From: Lysobacterales bacterium
GTDB lineage: Bacteria > Pseudomonadota > Gammaproteobacteria > Xanthomonadales > Xanthomonadaceae
DNA length: 7,889 bases
NCBI GenBank assembly: GCA_020442545.1
Contig: JAGRJX010000168.1
Span: 1 to 7,889, forward strand
Reading direction: 5' to 3'
Shown here: piece by piece, positions 1 through 5,551 of the stretch
Position numbering within the stretch: the stretch's first letter is position 1
Layout: each line of letters opens with the position of its first letter
Translations under genes and position numbers: made by a program
Notes under the pieces: model-generated
What the model was told of the DNA's origin: nothing
Databases searched by the model: none
The model's input: only the letters and a program-made list of their open reading frames with translations

Positions 1-297
1 GAAGGCGGCATCCGCCGCCTTCTGGAAGGCGCCGGCATCGAAGCGCTCGCGCTCGCCGAGACCGACCAGCAGCACGCGCTTTGCGGCCACGCCCGGCAGG
101 CCATGCAGCAATGCGGTCTTGCCGGCCTTGCCGCTGACGTCCTCGGACTCGATGAGCGCCTTCAGGCGACCTTCGCCGCGCTGGTCGAGCTCAGCGGCAC
201 TGCCTTCGAGCTGGTGGTCAGCGAAGAGGCCTACGATCAGGCAATCGCTGTCGATTTCGGCCGGATGCGTGCGATTCAGGGAAAGTTCGAGTGCCAT
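1..297 (-). CDS. pepA: Leucyl aminopeptidase (M17 family), N-terminal fragment
   Basis: This minus-strand frame is open from an ATG at 297-295 to the window edge and gives 99 residues, starting MALELSLNRTHPAEIDSDCL. The sequence matches what I recall of xanthomonad PepA N-termini: a beta strand near 18-25 (DCLIVGLF), then GKAGKTALLHGLPGVAAKRV near 57-74 and the LLVGLG strand near 76-81. This is the M17 N-terminal domain. The two-metal catalytic domain that releases N-terminal amino acids lies outside the window, so activity cannot be judged. A GGAG five bases before the ATG supports the start. The gene is divergent from lptF across a 182-base gap, an arrangement common in gammaproteobacteria. 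PepA is cytosolic; in E. coli it also binds DNA, but nothing here bears on that. The frame shows no stop or frameshift. Confidence 0.9.
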   Translation of the reverse strand, partial: MALELSLNRTHPAEIDSDCLIVGLFADHQLEGSAAELDQRGEGRLKALIESEDVSGKAGKTALLHGLPGVAAKRVLLVGLGERERFDAGAFQKAADAAF

Positions 298-479
298 GCG
301 GGCTCCATTCCGTACAATTGGCGCCTTCGCGGCCTTCGGATCGGCGGGCAGATGGCGCGATGAAGTGTTGCGCGCAGCGGACGCCGCACACGAAAGACCG
401 CCATTCTAGGGCAATGCTGAACAAGTATCAGCCACTGCCGACCCGCATTCACTCTGTCCCGAGGAAGCTGCCCAACCCG
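298..479. promoter_or_regulatory. pepA-lptF divergent intergenic region
   Basis: This gap between two divergently transcribed genes must hold promoters for both pepA (minus) and lptFG (plus). I could not assign a convincing -35/-10 pair on either strand. A GGAG at about 303-306 (read on the minus strand) serves pepA. A GAGGAA at 461-466 is the best ribosome-binding site for lptF, though its 13-base spacing is long. The lptF reading frame stays open upstream through the gap, but that peptide is basic and unrelated to LptF N-termini, so I treat it as non-coding. No strong hairpin was seen. Confidence 0.5.
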
Positions 480-1577
480 ATGCGCGTGCTCGACCGCTAC
501 TTGCTGCGCGAACTGCTGACCACCCTGCTGGCGGTGACGTTGGTGCTGGCACTGCTGAGCCTGGGCGGCATCGTTGCCGACATGCTGGGCGAGGTGGCGC
601 GCGGCAAGTTCCCGGCAGGGTTGCTGATGTCGCAGCTGGGCCTGCGCTCGGTGCGGTTCCTGCCGATCCTGCTGCCGCTGGCGCTGTTCCTCGCCGTTCT
701 GCTGGCGGTGGGACGCCTGTACCGGGACTCGGAAATGGCGGTGCTGGCCGCAGCCGGGGTCGGCCCGCAGCGCCTGCTTGGAGCGATTGCGCTACTGGTG
801 CTGCCGATCGTCGTGCTGGTGGCGATGGCCTCGCTGTGGTGGACGCCGTCGGCGCTGAGCCGATCCAAGGACATGATCGACGCGGCCAATCGTTCGCTGC
901 TGGTCGCCGGTCTCGAACCCGGACGCTTCGTCGAAATACCCGGCCGTGCCAGCGTCGTCTACCTGGCTGAAATGTCGAGCGACGGCAGCCGGTTCAAACG
1001 GCTGTTCGTGCACTCCAAGAAGGACGGCCGCGTGGACGTGGTCACCGCGCGCTCGGGCGAGCTGTTCCGCGAAAGTCAGGGCGAGGAGCGCTATCTCAGC
1101 CTGCAGGACGGCTTCCGCGTGGAAGGGCGTCCGGGACAGAGCAACTTCCGGATCATGCGCTTCGAGCGCAACGACATCCGCGTGCCGGACAGCGAGCCGA
1201 ACGACTCCGGCACTGATCAGGAACGCCTGCCAACCGTGGCATTGCTGGACAGCAGCCAGCCGGCAGACAGCGCCGAACTGCACTGGCGCCTGGCCGCACC
1301 GCTGGCGACTCTTCTGCTGGCGCTGCTGGCGCTGTCACTGGCTCGCTCGCCACCACGCAGCTCACGCCATGGTGGCCTGCTGCTGGCACTGGTTGCCTAC
1401 ATCGTCTACTTTAACCTGCTGGGTCTCGGTCGCGCCTGGCTGGCGGATGGCAGCGTGCCCGCATGGCTGGGCCTGTGGTGGGTGCATGCACCGGTGTTTG
1501 TGGCAGGCGTCTGGTTGCTCTGGCGCGCGCAGAAGCTGCCGCAGCCCCGCGCGACGCTGCGGGAGCCCCGCGCATGA
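480..1577 (+). CDS. lptF: LPS export ABC transporter permease LptF
   Basis: LptF is one of two inner-membrane permeases of the LptB2FG complex, which pulls lipopolysaccharide from the outer leaflet of the inner membrane into the LptC-A-D bridge. The 365-residue product is close to E. coli LptF in length and layout. The start MRVLDRYLLRELLTTLLAVT matches the family's amphipathic N-terminus running into membrane helix 1 (about 10-33). Helices 2 and 3 lie near 60-80 and 97-120. A coupling-helix region, YRDSEMAVLAAAGVG (81-95), corresponds to E. coli YTESEITVMHACGLS. A periplasmic beta-jellyroll spans about 125-265, and three C-terminal helices lie near 272-290, 298-316 and 332-350. The ATG at 480 was chosen because family homology begins there; in-frame upstream starts at 291 and 414 add only non-homologous sequence. 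It overlaps lptG by four bases (ATGA). The LptB ATPase gene is not in the window. Confidence 0.95.
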   Translation: MRVLDRYLLRELLTTLLAVTLVLALLSLGGIVADMLGEVARGKFPAGLLMSQLGLRSVRFLPILLPLALFLAVLLAVGRLYRDSEMAVLAAAGVGPQRLLGAIALLVLPIVVLVAMASLWWTPSALSRSKDMIDAANRSLLVAGLEPGRFVEIPGRASVVYLAEMSSDGSRFKRLFVHSKKDGRVDVVTARSGELFRESQGEERYLSLQDGFRVEGRPGQSNFRIMRFERNDIRVPDSEPNDSGTDQERLPTVALLDSSQPADSAELHWRLAAPLATLLLALLALSLARSPPRSSRHGGLLLALVAYIVYFNLLGLGRAWLADGSVPAWLGLWWVHAPVFVAGVWLLWRAQKLPQPRATLREPRA

Positions 1578-2686
1578 GCCTCGCACGCCGTCTGGGCTGG
1601 CGCATCCACGATCACCTGGTCGTGCGCGCCGTGCTCGGCATGCTGCTGCCGGTCTGGCTACTCTTGCTGGGCTTTGACGGCATCACCGCCTTCGCTTCCG
1701 AGCTCGACGAACTGGGCGAAGGCAGCTATCACCTCGGCGGTGCCCTGCTGTACACGCTGTACACGCTGCCGCGTCGTGCCTATGAGCTGTTCCCCACAGC
1801 GATGGTGCTGGCCGCACTGCTCGGGCTGGGCGCACTGGCGGCGCGCTCGGAGCTGACCGCCCTGCGCGCCGCCGGCCTGTCGCGACGGCGCATCGTGCGC
1901 GGCCTGCTGGTCGCCGTATTGGTACTCACCGGCCTGATGATGCTGGTGGCCGAAACCGTTGGGCCGGCCGGCGAAAAACAGGCACAGGCGCTGGTGGTCG
2001 CGGCCAAATCCGACCACATGGCGGTGGCCAAGTGGTCCGGCCTGTGGGCGCGCGAAGGCGACACTTACCTCAACGCCAGACAGGGCCTGGTGCGTGGCGA
2101 AGGTGCCGAACAGCGGGTAGAACTGTCCGATGTCGACCTGTTCGCCTTCGATCCCGACGGCCGACTGCTGTCGATCACCGCCGCGAAACGCGCCGAACAC
2201 CGGCACGGTGAATGGACGCTCTACCAGCTGACCCGCAGCCACTTCGAGGAAGATCAGGTCCGGACCGAGAGACTGGATTCCGAACGCTGGCCGTCGGAAC
2301 TCGATCCGCAGGTGCTGAGTCTTGGCACATCGCGACCACGCTACCTGTCGACCCGTGAGCTGTCCGAAAGCCTCGACTACTTGACCCGGAACAAGCTCGA
2401 CGCCCGGGCCTTTGCCAGCGCCTACTGGCAGCGCTGGTTCTATCCGCTCAACATCCTCGCCATGCTGATGGCCACCCTGCCCTTTGCTTTCGGCACGTTG
2501 CGCTCGGGTGGGTTCGGCAAGCGCCTGATGATCGGCGTGGTCATCGCCGTCGGCTACCACTTGCTGATGCGCCAGTTGATGCTGAACATGGCGGACGTCT
2601 ACGGCATCGATCAGCGTCTGGCCAACCTGCTGCCCCCGCTGCTGCTGATGGCCGCTTCCTGGCTGTACTTCCGTCGGCAGGTCTGA
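1574..2686 (+). CDS. lptG: LPS export ABC transporter permease LptG
   Basis: LptG is the second permease of LptB2FG and pairs with LptF to form the lateral gate for lipopolysaccharide. The product has 370 residues. Membrane helix 1 lies near 17-38, helix 2 near 70-90 and helix 3 near 108-128. The coupling region RSELTALRAAGLSRRRI (91-107) has the YxxxE-LxALRAAG style of the YjgP/YjgQ family. A periplasmic jellyroll covers about 130-275. The C-terminal bundle includes LMATLPFAFGTLRSGG (298-313), equivalent to the FGPLRS motif of E. coli LptG, and ends with PPLLLMAASWLYFRR. The start is the ATG overlapping the lptF stop, with GGGAG eight bases upstream. A longer in-frame start at 1463 would lie wholly inside lptF and encodes non-homologous sequence. 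Both permeases are intact, as expected for an essential pair. It ends 45 bases from the convergent RDD gene with no clear terminator hairpin. Confidence 0.95.
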   Translation: MSLARRLGWRIHDHLVVRAVLGMLLPVWLLLLGFDGITAFASELDELGEGSYHLGGALLYTLYTLPRRAYELFPTAMVLAALLGLGALAARSELTALRAAGLSRRRIVRGLLVAVLVLTGLMMLVAETVGPAGEKQAQALVVAAKSDHMAVAKWSGLWAREGDTYLNARQGLVRGEGAEQRVELSDVDLFAFDPDGRLLSITAAKRAEHRHGEWTLYQLTRSHFEEDQVRTERLDSERWPSELDPQVLSLGTSRPRYLSTRELSESLDYLTRNKLDARAFASAYWQRWFYPLNILAMLMATLPFAFGTLRSGGFGKRLMIGVVIAVGYHLLMRQLMLNMADVYGIDQRLANLLPPLLLMAASWLYFRRQV

Positions 2687-2731
2687 GGCGCAAGGGCCGT
2701 GAAGGGTGACTGCCGAGTGGAGCCGGCGCGC

Positions 2732-3223
2732 TCAGCGTTCTGGCAGCCGCTCGATCCAGGTGCCGCTGAGGCGATCCGGCCAGGTCCGGCGCGTCGGATC
2801 GAACAACGCAATCCAGTAGCCCATACCGGCCAGCAGCAGCGAAGGCCAGGCAATCAGCCAGCGCAGCAACAGGCGTGACCAGCCCGGAACCGCAGCTTCC
2901 TCGCCACGCAAGGTCAGACGCCAGGTGCGCATGCCCAGCGTCTGTCCGCCGCGCCGCCATGAAAGGCCGTAGTAACCGAAGCAGAGCAGCAGCAGGAATA
3001 CGAACGCCACGTGGCTCTGCCAACTGCCCGGCGTCACCGGTGCCGCACCGTTCAAGGCGTAGGCCAGCGCCGATCCAAAGAAGACGATGGCAGCCAATGG
3101 AAACAGGTCGTAGACCAGCGCGAAGAGCTGCCAATGCAATCCCGCGCCGCGGTCAGCTGCTGTTGAGTCAGTAACGTTGGTCACTGAAGTGAGGATGTCC
3201 TTGTCGGCATCTGCAGTTGTCAT
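2732..3223 (-). CDS. RDD-family integral membrane protein
   Basis: The 163-residue protein has an RDD (YckC-like) domain. A first hydrophobic segment holds WQLFALVYDLFPL (31-43), where only the tyrosine-aspartate part of the usual R..D pattern is kept. A second helix lies near 70-88. The conserved loop GGQTLGMRTWRL (92-103) follows, then a third helix near 118-140 and the C-terminal DRLSGTWI signature (150-157). The first 25 residues are polar and probably disordered. The ATG at 3223 is preferred over a GTG at 3271: neither has a ribosome-binding site, but a TACAAT -10 box sits just upstream of the ATG. RDD proteins have no settled general function; transport or antiport roles have been proposed for some. 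The gene is convergent with lptG and lies in the same direction as mlaF, but is separated from it by repeats, so it is probably transcribed separately. Confidence 0.82.
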   Translation of the reverse strand: MTTADADKDILTSVTNVTDSTAADRGAGLHWQLFALVYDLFPLAAIVFFGSALAYALNGAAPVTPGSWQSHVAFVFLLLLCFGYYGLSWRRGGQTLGMRTWRLTLRGEEAAVPGWSRLLLRWLIAWPSLLLAGMGYWIALFDPTRRTWPDRLSGTWIERLPER

Positions 3224-3253
3224 GGGGTGAATTGTATGCGGAGAACTGCAGTT
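3224..3253 (-). promoter_or_regulatory. Putative leaderless promoter of the RDD gene
   Basis: On the minus strand a TACAAT hexamer (3236-3231) ends seven bases before the ATG at 3223. A transcript starting at the normal distance would therefore begin at or next to the start codon, and no Shine-Dalgarno sequence is present. No good -35 hexamer lies at 16-18 bases. A perfect 10-base palindrome, AACTGCAGTT (3244-3253), overlaps the spacer and could be an operator. The assignment rests on one hexamer and is tentative. Confidence 0.35.
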
Positions 3254-3302
3254 ACCCGGAGAAGTCGACACGTTTGACGTTCACGACGTCTCGAAATCAC
3301 AT

Positions 3303-3425
3303 CCGCTCGTAGTGAGCGCAGTCGAACCATGCACTACCGCCGATCACCCGTTCATGGTTCGACGATGCTCACCACAAACGGCGACTGCACTCATCACGAA
3401 CGGCGGCGGCGCTCACCATGAACGG
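3303..3425. repeat. Cluster of 22-base intergenic repeats, one inverted and three tandem
   Basis: Four degenerate 22-base units share a core close to cgactgcgctcaccacgaac ending in gg. One unit is inverted (3303-3324, read on the minus strand). Three direct units lie head-to-tail with no gaps at 3360-3381, 3382-3403 and 3404-3425. The inverted unit and the first direct unit are both flanked by catggtt, so 3303-3331 and 3353-3381 form 29-base inverted arms. They match at 23 of 29 positions around a 21-base loop. The cluster lies between the mlaF stop and the RDD promoter and contains no plausible gene. Short palindromic repeats of this kind resemble REP/BIME elements. It may act as a transcription barrier or RNA-stabilising structure, but that is inference. 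Confidence 0.8.
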
Positions 3426-3430
3426 TGATT
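3342..3430. repeat. Second, overlapping inverted repeat in the 22-base repeat cluster
   Basis: The segment 3342-3358 (gatcacccgttcatggt) is the reverse complement of 3415-3430 (accatgaacggtgatt), apart from one bulged base and one mismatch-tolerant end. The arms enclose about 56 bases holding the direct 22-base units. The left arm shares bases 3353-3358 with the 3303-3331 / 3353-3381 hairpin, so the two folds exclude each other in a single strand. Confidence 0.6.
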
Positions 3431-3468
3431 GTTCTGTGAGCCCATTGTCGGCCAGTCCAGCTTCCAGC

Positions 3469-3491
3469 GACGGACATCCCAGCACTCCGTC
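3469..3491 (-). terminator. Weak hairpin just after mlaF
   Basis: A six-base perfect stem (gacgga at 3469-3474 with tccgtc at 3486-3491) surrounds an 11-base loop and begins four bases after the mlaF stop codon. It lacks a following run of T on the minus strand, so it is a poor intrinsic terminator by itself. The larger repeat hairpin further downstream may matter more for ending the transcript. Confidence 0.25.
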
Positions 3492-3494
3492 CTG

Positions 3495-4337
3495 TTAGCC
3501 TTCCTCTTCGGTCAACCGTCGCAGGTATTCGTCAACGTTAACTTCGACCTCTCGCGGCCGGCGGTTGAGCAAGTCCTGGATGCGCTCGTTGCCGGATGCC
3601 TTCACCTCGTCGACGCTGCCGGTCAGCAGCACCTTGCCCTGGTCGAGCACGGTGATGCTGTCGGCAATCTTGAACGCGCTTTCCAGTTCATGGGTGACCA
3701 CCACGATGCTCATGCGCATGGCGTCACGCAGCTGCAGGATCAGCTCATCGAGCTCGGCCGAAACCACCGGATCGAGGCCGGCCGACGGCTCGTCGAAGAA
3801 CAGCAGCCTCGGGTCCATCACGATGGCGCGGGCCAGCGCCGCGCGCTTGACCATGCCGCCCGACAGCTGCGCCGGCATCAGGTCCTGGAAACCGCCGAGA
3901 TTGACCACCTCCAGCTTGAGGCGGCTCATGATGCGGACGGTATTCTCGTCCAGATCGGTGTGTTCGCGCAGCGGCAAGGCGACGTTGTCGCCAACCGTCA
4001 TCGAGGTGAATAGCGCGCCGCCCTGGAAGCTGACGCCCATCTTCCGGCGCAGCGCCAACAGCTGTGCGTCGCTGGCGCGTGCGATATCGGTTCCGAGAAG
4101 TTTCACCACGCCACGGGTCGGCTTTTTCAGGCCCAGCAGCGCGCGCAGCAGGGTGCTCTTGCCGGAACCGGAGCCGCCCATGATCACCCGGATCTCGTTG
4201 GGCATCACCCGGAAGTCGATGCCGTGCAGGATGCGCCGACGACCGTAGTGGACTTCCAGACCGGTGACGTCAATGACGGCCTCGGTCGCTGGCGCTTCCT
4301 CGCGGTGATTGGTGATTGGTGATTGGTGATTCGTCAA
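3495..4337 (-). CDS. mlaF: MlaF-type phospholipid ABC transporter ATP-binding protein
   Basis: This is the cytosolic ATPase that would pair with the adjacent MlaE-like permease to move lipids between membranes. From a TTG start it has 280 residues. ATPase motifs are complete: Walker A GGSGSGKST (54-62), Q-loop Q105 in FQGGALF, signature LSGGM (158-162), Walker B LLFFDEP with D182 and E183, D-loop SAGLDP and switch histidine H216 in VVVTHE. The acidic C-terminal tail (about 261-280) resembles the extension of MlaF proteins. No ATG precedes residue 45. The TTG at 4337 has a strong GGAGG five bases upstream; a GTG at 4388 is the alternative. The family core begins near VIDVTGL (21-27), so residues 2-12 are an extra leader, encoded by four copies of a 7-base repeat. 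It lies 102 bases after mlaE, unlike the overlapping genes upstream. No MCE-domain gene follows it. Confidence 0.85.
   Translation of the reverse strand: MTNHQSPITNHREEAPATEAVIDVTGLEVHYGRRRILHGIDFRVMPNEIRVIMGGSGSGKSTLLRALLGLKKPTRGVVKLLGTDIARASDAQLLALRRKMGVSFQGGALFTSMTVGDNVALPLREHTDLDENTVRIMSRLKLEVVNLGGFQDLMPAQLSGGMVKRAALARAIVMDPRLLFFDEPSAGLDPVVSAELDELILQLRDAMRMSIVVVTHELESAFKIADSITVLDQGKVLLTGSVDEVKASGNERIQDLLNRRPREVEVNVDEYLRRLTEEEG
4304..4331. repeat. Four perfect heptamers GGTGATT inside the mlaF 5' end
   Basis: Four exact tandem copies of GGTGATT read on the plus strand; on the coding strand they read AATCACC. The array starts one codon after the TTG start of mlaF and is translated as NHQSPIT followed by NH. 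Because the unit is 7 bases, gain or loss of one copy would shift the reading frame. Confidence 0.9.
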
Positions 4338-4342
4338 AGCCG

Positions 4343-4347
4343 CCTCC
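4343..4347 (-). promoter_or_regulatory. Ribosome-binding site deciding the mlaF TTG start
   Basis: The minus strand reads GGAGG here, followed by a five-base spacer (cggct) and then TTG at 4337-4335. It is the best Shine-Dalgarno match near the 5' end of this frame and is the reason TTG was preferred to the GTG at 4388. It lies in the loop of the possible heptamer stem. Confidence 0.65.
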
Positions 4348-4416
4348 AAAGCAATTACCGCACACGCCGAGCTCGTGGCAAGAACCACGCCACCCCGATA
4401 TACCTACGCTCCAACC

Positions 4417-4444
4417 AATCACGAATCACGAATCACCAATCACC
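4417..4444. repeat. Four heptamers AATCACS spanning the mlaE stop
   Basis: Two copies of AATCACG are followed by two of AATCACC on the plus strand. This array is the inverted partner of the one at 4304-4331, complementary at 26 of 28 positions, with 85 bases between them. The mlaE stop codon TGA (4442-4440) is part of one repeat unit (GGTGATT on the coding strand). Confidence 0.9.
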
Positions 4445-5237
4445 GATTCAGGAAGAAACTGAAGATCATGTCGGCGATCACCAGCGCGCTGATCGACAGC
4501 ACCACGGCGCGGGTAGTGGCGCGGCCCACGCCTTCAGCGCCGCCGGTCACCGAAAAACCGGTCGCGCAGCCGATCAGGGTGATCAGCGTGGCGAACACGA
4601 AACTCTTGGACACGCCCTCCCAGACGTCGCGCGGCGTCAGCAGGTGCAGGGTCTGCCACAGGTAGCCGGACAGGCTCATGTCCAGCGGGCCGGCGGAATA
4701 CAGTCCGGCACCGAGGATCGCCACCAGGTCAGCGAACAGCGTCAGGCAGGGCAGCATGATCAGCATGGCGATCAATGCCGGTGCGACCAGGTAGCGCACC
4801 GGCTCGACGCCGGTCACCGCCAGTGCATCGACCTCCTGCGACACCATCATCGAGCCCAGCCGTGCGGCAAAGGACGAGCCGCTGCGTCCAGCCACGACGA
4901 TCCCGGTGATCAGCGCACCGAACTCGCGGGTGATCGACTTTGCCGATGCCACGATCACCTGACTCTCGGCGCCGAATTCGCTCAGCGCGGCGATGAACTG
5001 GATGCCGAGCATGATGCCGATGGTCAGCGCCAGCATCGACACGATCGGGATGGCATCGACACCAACCTGGCGCATCTGCTCGAACACCATGCGCAGCCGC
5101 ACCGGCTGCCCGATACGCCAGCCGACCAGGGTGAAGCGGATCGCGTCCAGCAGCAGCATGCCGCCGTAGCCGAGCGCCGCCAGCCCGGCAACCGTGCGCC
5201 GACCCAGCAGTTCGAAGGGGCGCAGCAACGCTTCCAT
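4440..5237 (-). CDS. mlaE: MlaE-type phospholipid ABC transporter permease
   Basis: The 265-residue inner-membrane protein belongs to the MlaE/YrbE permease family, which partners with an MlaF ATPase and normally an MCE protein. An amphipathic N-terminal region (1-45) precedes hydrophobic segments near 60-85, 105-118, 150-180, 210-232 and 245-263. The family core is clear: LTIGIMLGIQ (71-80), REFGALITGIVVAGRSGSS (104-122) and the coupling-helix motif QEVDALAVTGVEP (134-146), which contacts the ATPase. Length is typical. The ATG at 5237 overlaps the STAS stop by one base (TGATG). A TTG one codon earlier is possible but unnecessary. With no strong ribosome-binding site, translation is probably coupled to the STAS gene. 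The final codons and stop run into a heptamer repeat. Family membership is secure. Assignment to the Mla pathway rather than another MCE transporter is inferred, because no MlaD or MlaC gene is adjacent. Confidence 0.88.
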   Translation of the reverse strand: MEALLRPFELLGRRTVAGLAALGYGGMLLLDAIRFTLVGWRIGQPVRLRMVFEQMRQVGVDAIPIVSMLALTIGIMLGIQFIAALSEFGAESQVIVASAKSITREFGALITGIVVAGRSGSSFAARLGSMMVSQEVDALAVTGVEPVRYLVAPALIAMLIMLPCLTLFADLVAILGAGLYSAGPLDMSLSGYLWQTLHLLTPRDVWEGVSKSFVFATLITLIGCATGFSVTGGAEGVGRATTRAVVLSISALVIADMIFSFFLNR

Positions 5238-5551
5238 CAATCAAGTTTGTCCACGAGCTGAAACACCTTGTCCAGGCGCGCCAGCTTCAGCACCGCCAAC
5301 ACAGGCGGCGACGCCGACAGCAGCACGAACTGCTGTCCCTTGCCGCGCGCCTGCTGGAAGCCCTCCACCAGGGCGGCAATGCCCGAGGAGTCGATATAGC
5401 TCACCGCCGACAGGTCCACGGCAACCCGGTCGCTGGACTTCAGCGCATTCAGCACCTCGCGACGCACCTGCTGCGACCAGCTGAGGTCGACCTCGCCGGA
5501 CAGCACCACCACGCGGTGCTGGTTTCGTTCTTCGGTATGGCAGCGTTTCAT
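5237..5551 (-). CDS. STAS-domain protein, anti-sigma-factor antagonist type (possible MlaB role)
   Basis: The 104-residue cytosolic protein is a single STAS domain. Its strand VVVLSGEVDLSW (14-25) is typical of SpoIIAA/RsbV proteins, and VAVDLSAVSYIDSSGIAALV (43-62) carries D54, S55, S56 and G57, the motif that holds the phospho-acceptor serine. The end follows the usual helix-strand pattern (LAVLKLARLDKVFQLV). SpoIIAA-type proteins are phosphorylated by an RsbW/SpoIIAB kinase and dephosphorylated by a PP2C phosphatase, and the gene immediately upstream encodes both domain types. It is also placed directly before mlaE and mlaF, where a STAS subunit (MlaB in E. coli) stabilises the ATPase. It overlaps the upstream gene by four bases (ATGA) and mlaE by one. 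AGGA lies 12 bases before the ATG. Whether it serves a sigma pathway, the transporter, or both cannot be settled from sequence alone. Confidence 0.88.
   Translation of the reverse strand: MKRCHTEERNQHRVVVLSGEVDLSWSQQVRREVLNALKSSDRVAVDLSAVSYIDSSGIAALVEGFQQARGKGQQFVLLSASPPVLAVLKLARLDKVFQLVDKLD

Noticed and set aside
291..479. 63-residue N-terminal extension of lptF
   Set aside because: It overlaps the pepA start region, is unlike LptF N-termini, and the family homology begins exactly at the ATG at 480.
1658..2560. 300-codon minus-strand open frame
   Set aside because: It is antisense to lptG, rich in G, H and Q, and has no recognisable domain.
2687..2731. Bidirectional terminator between lptG and the RDD gene
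   Set aside because: No stem with a T-run could be found in these 45 bases.
3426..3447. Fifth 22-base repeat unit
   Set aside because: The sequence after 3425 matches the unit at too few positions to call.
4304..4444. CRISPR-like array
   Set aside because: The units are 7 bases without spacers and the two blocks are inverted, so this is a short-tandem inverted repeat and not a CRISPR.
4323..5261. 312-codon plus-strand open frame
   Set aside because: It is antisense to mlaE and its product is rich in H, Q, D and R with no hydrophobic or conserved pattern, typical of a shadow frame.
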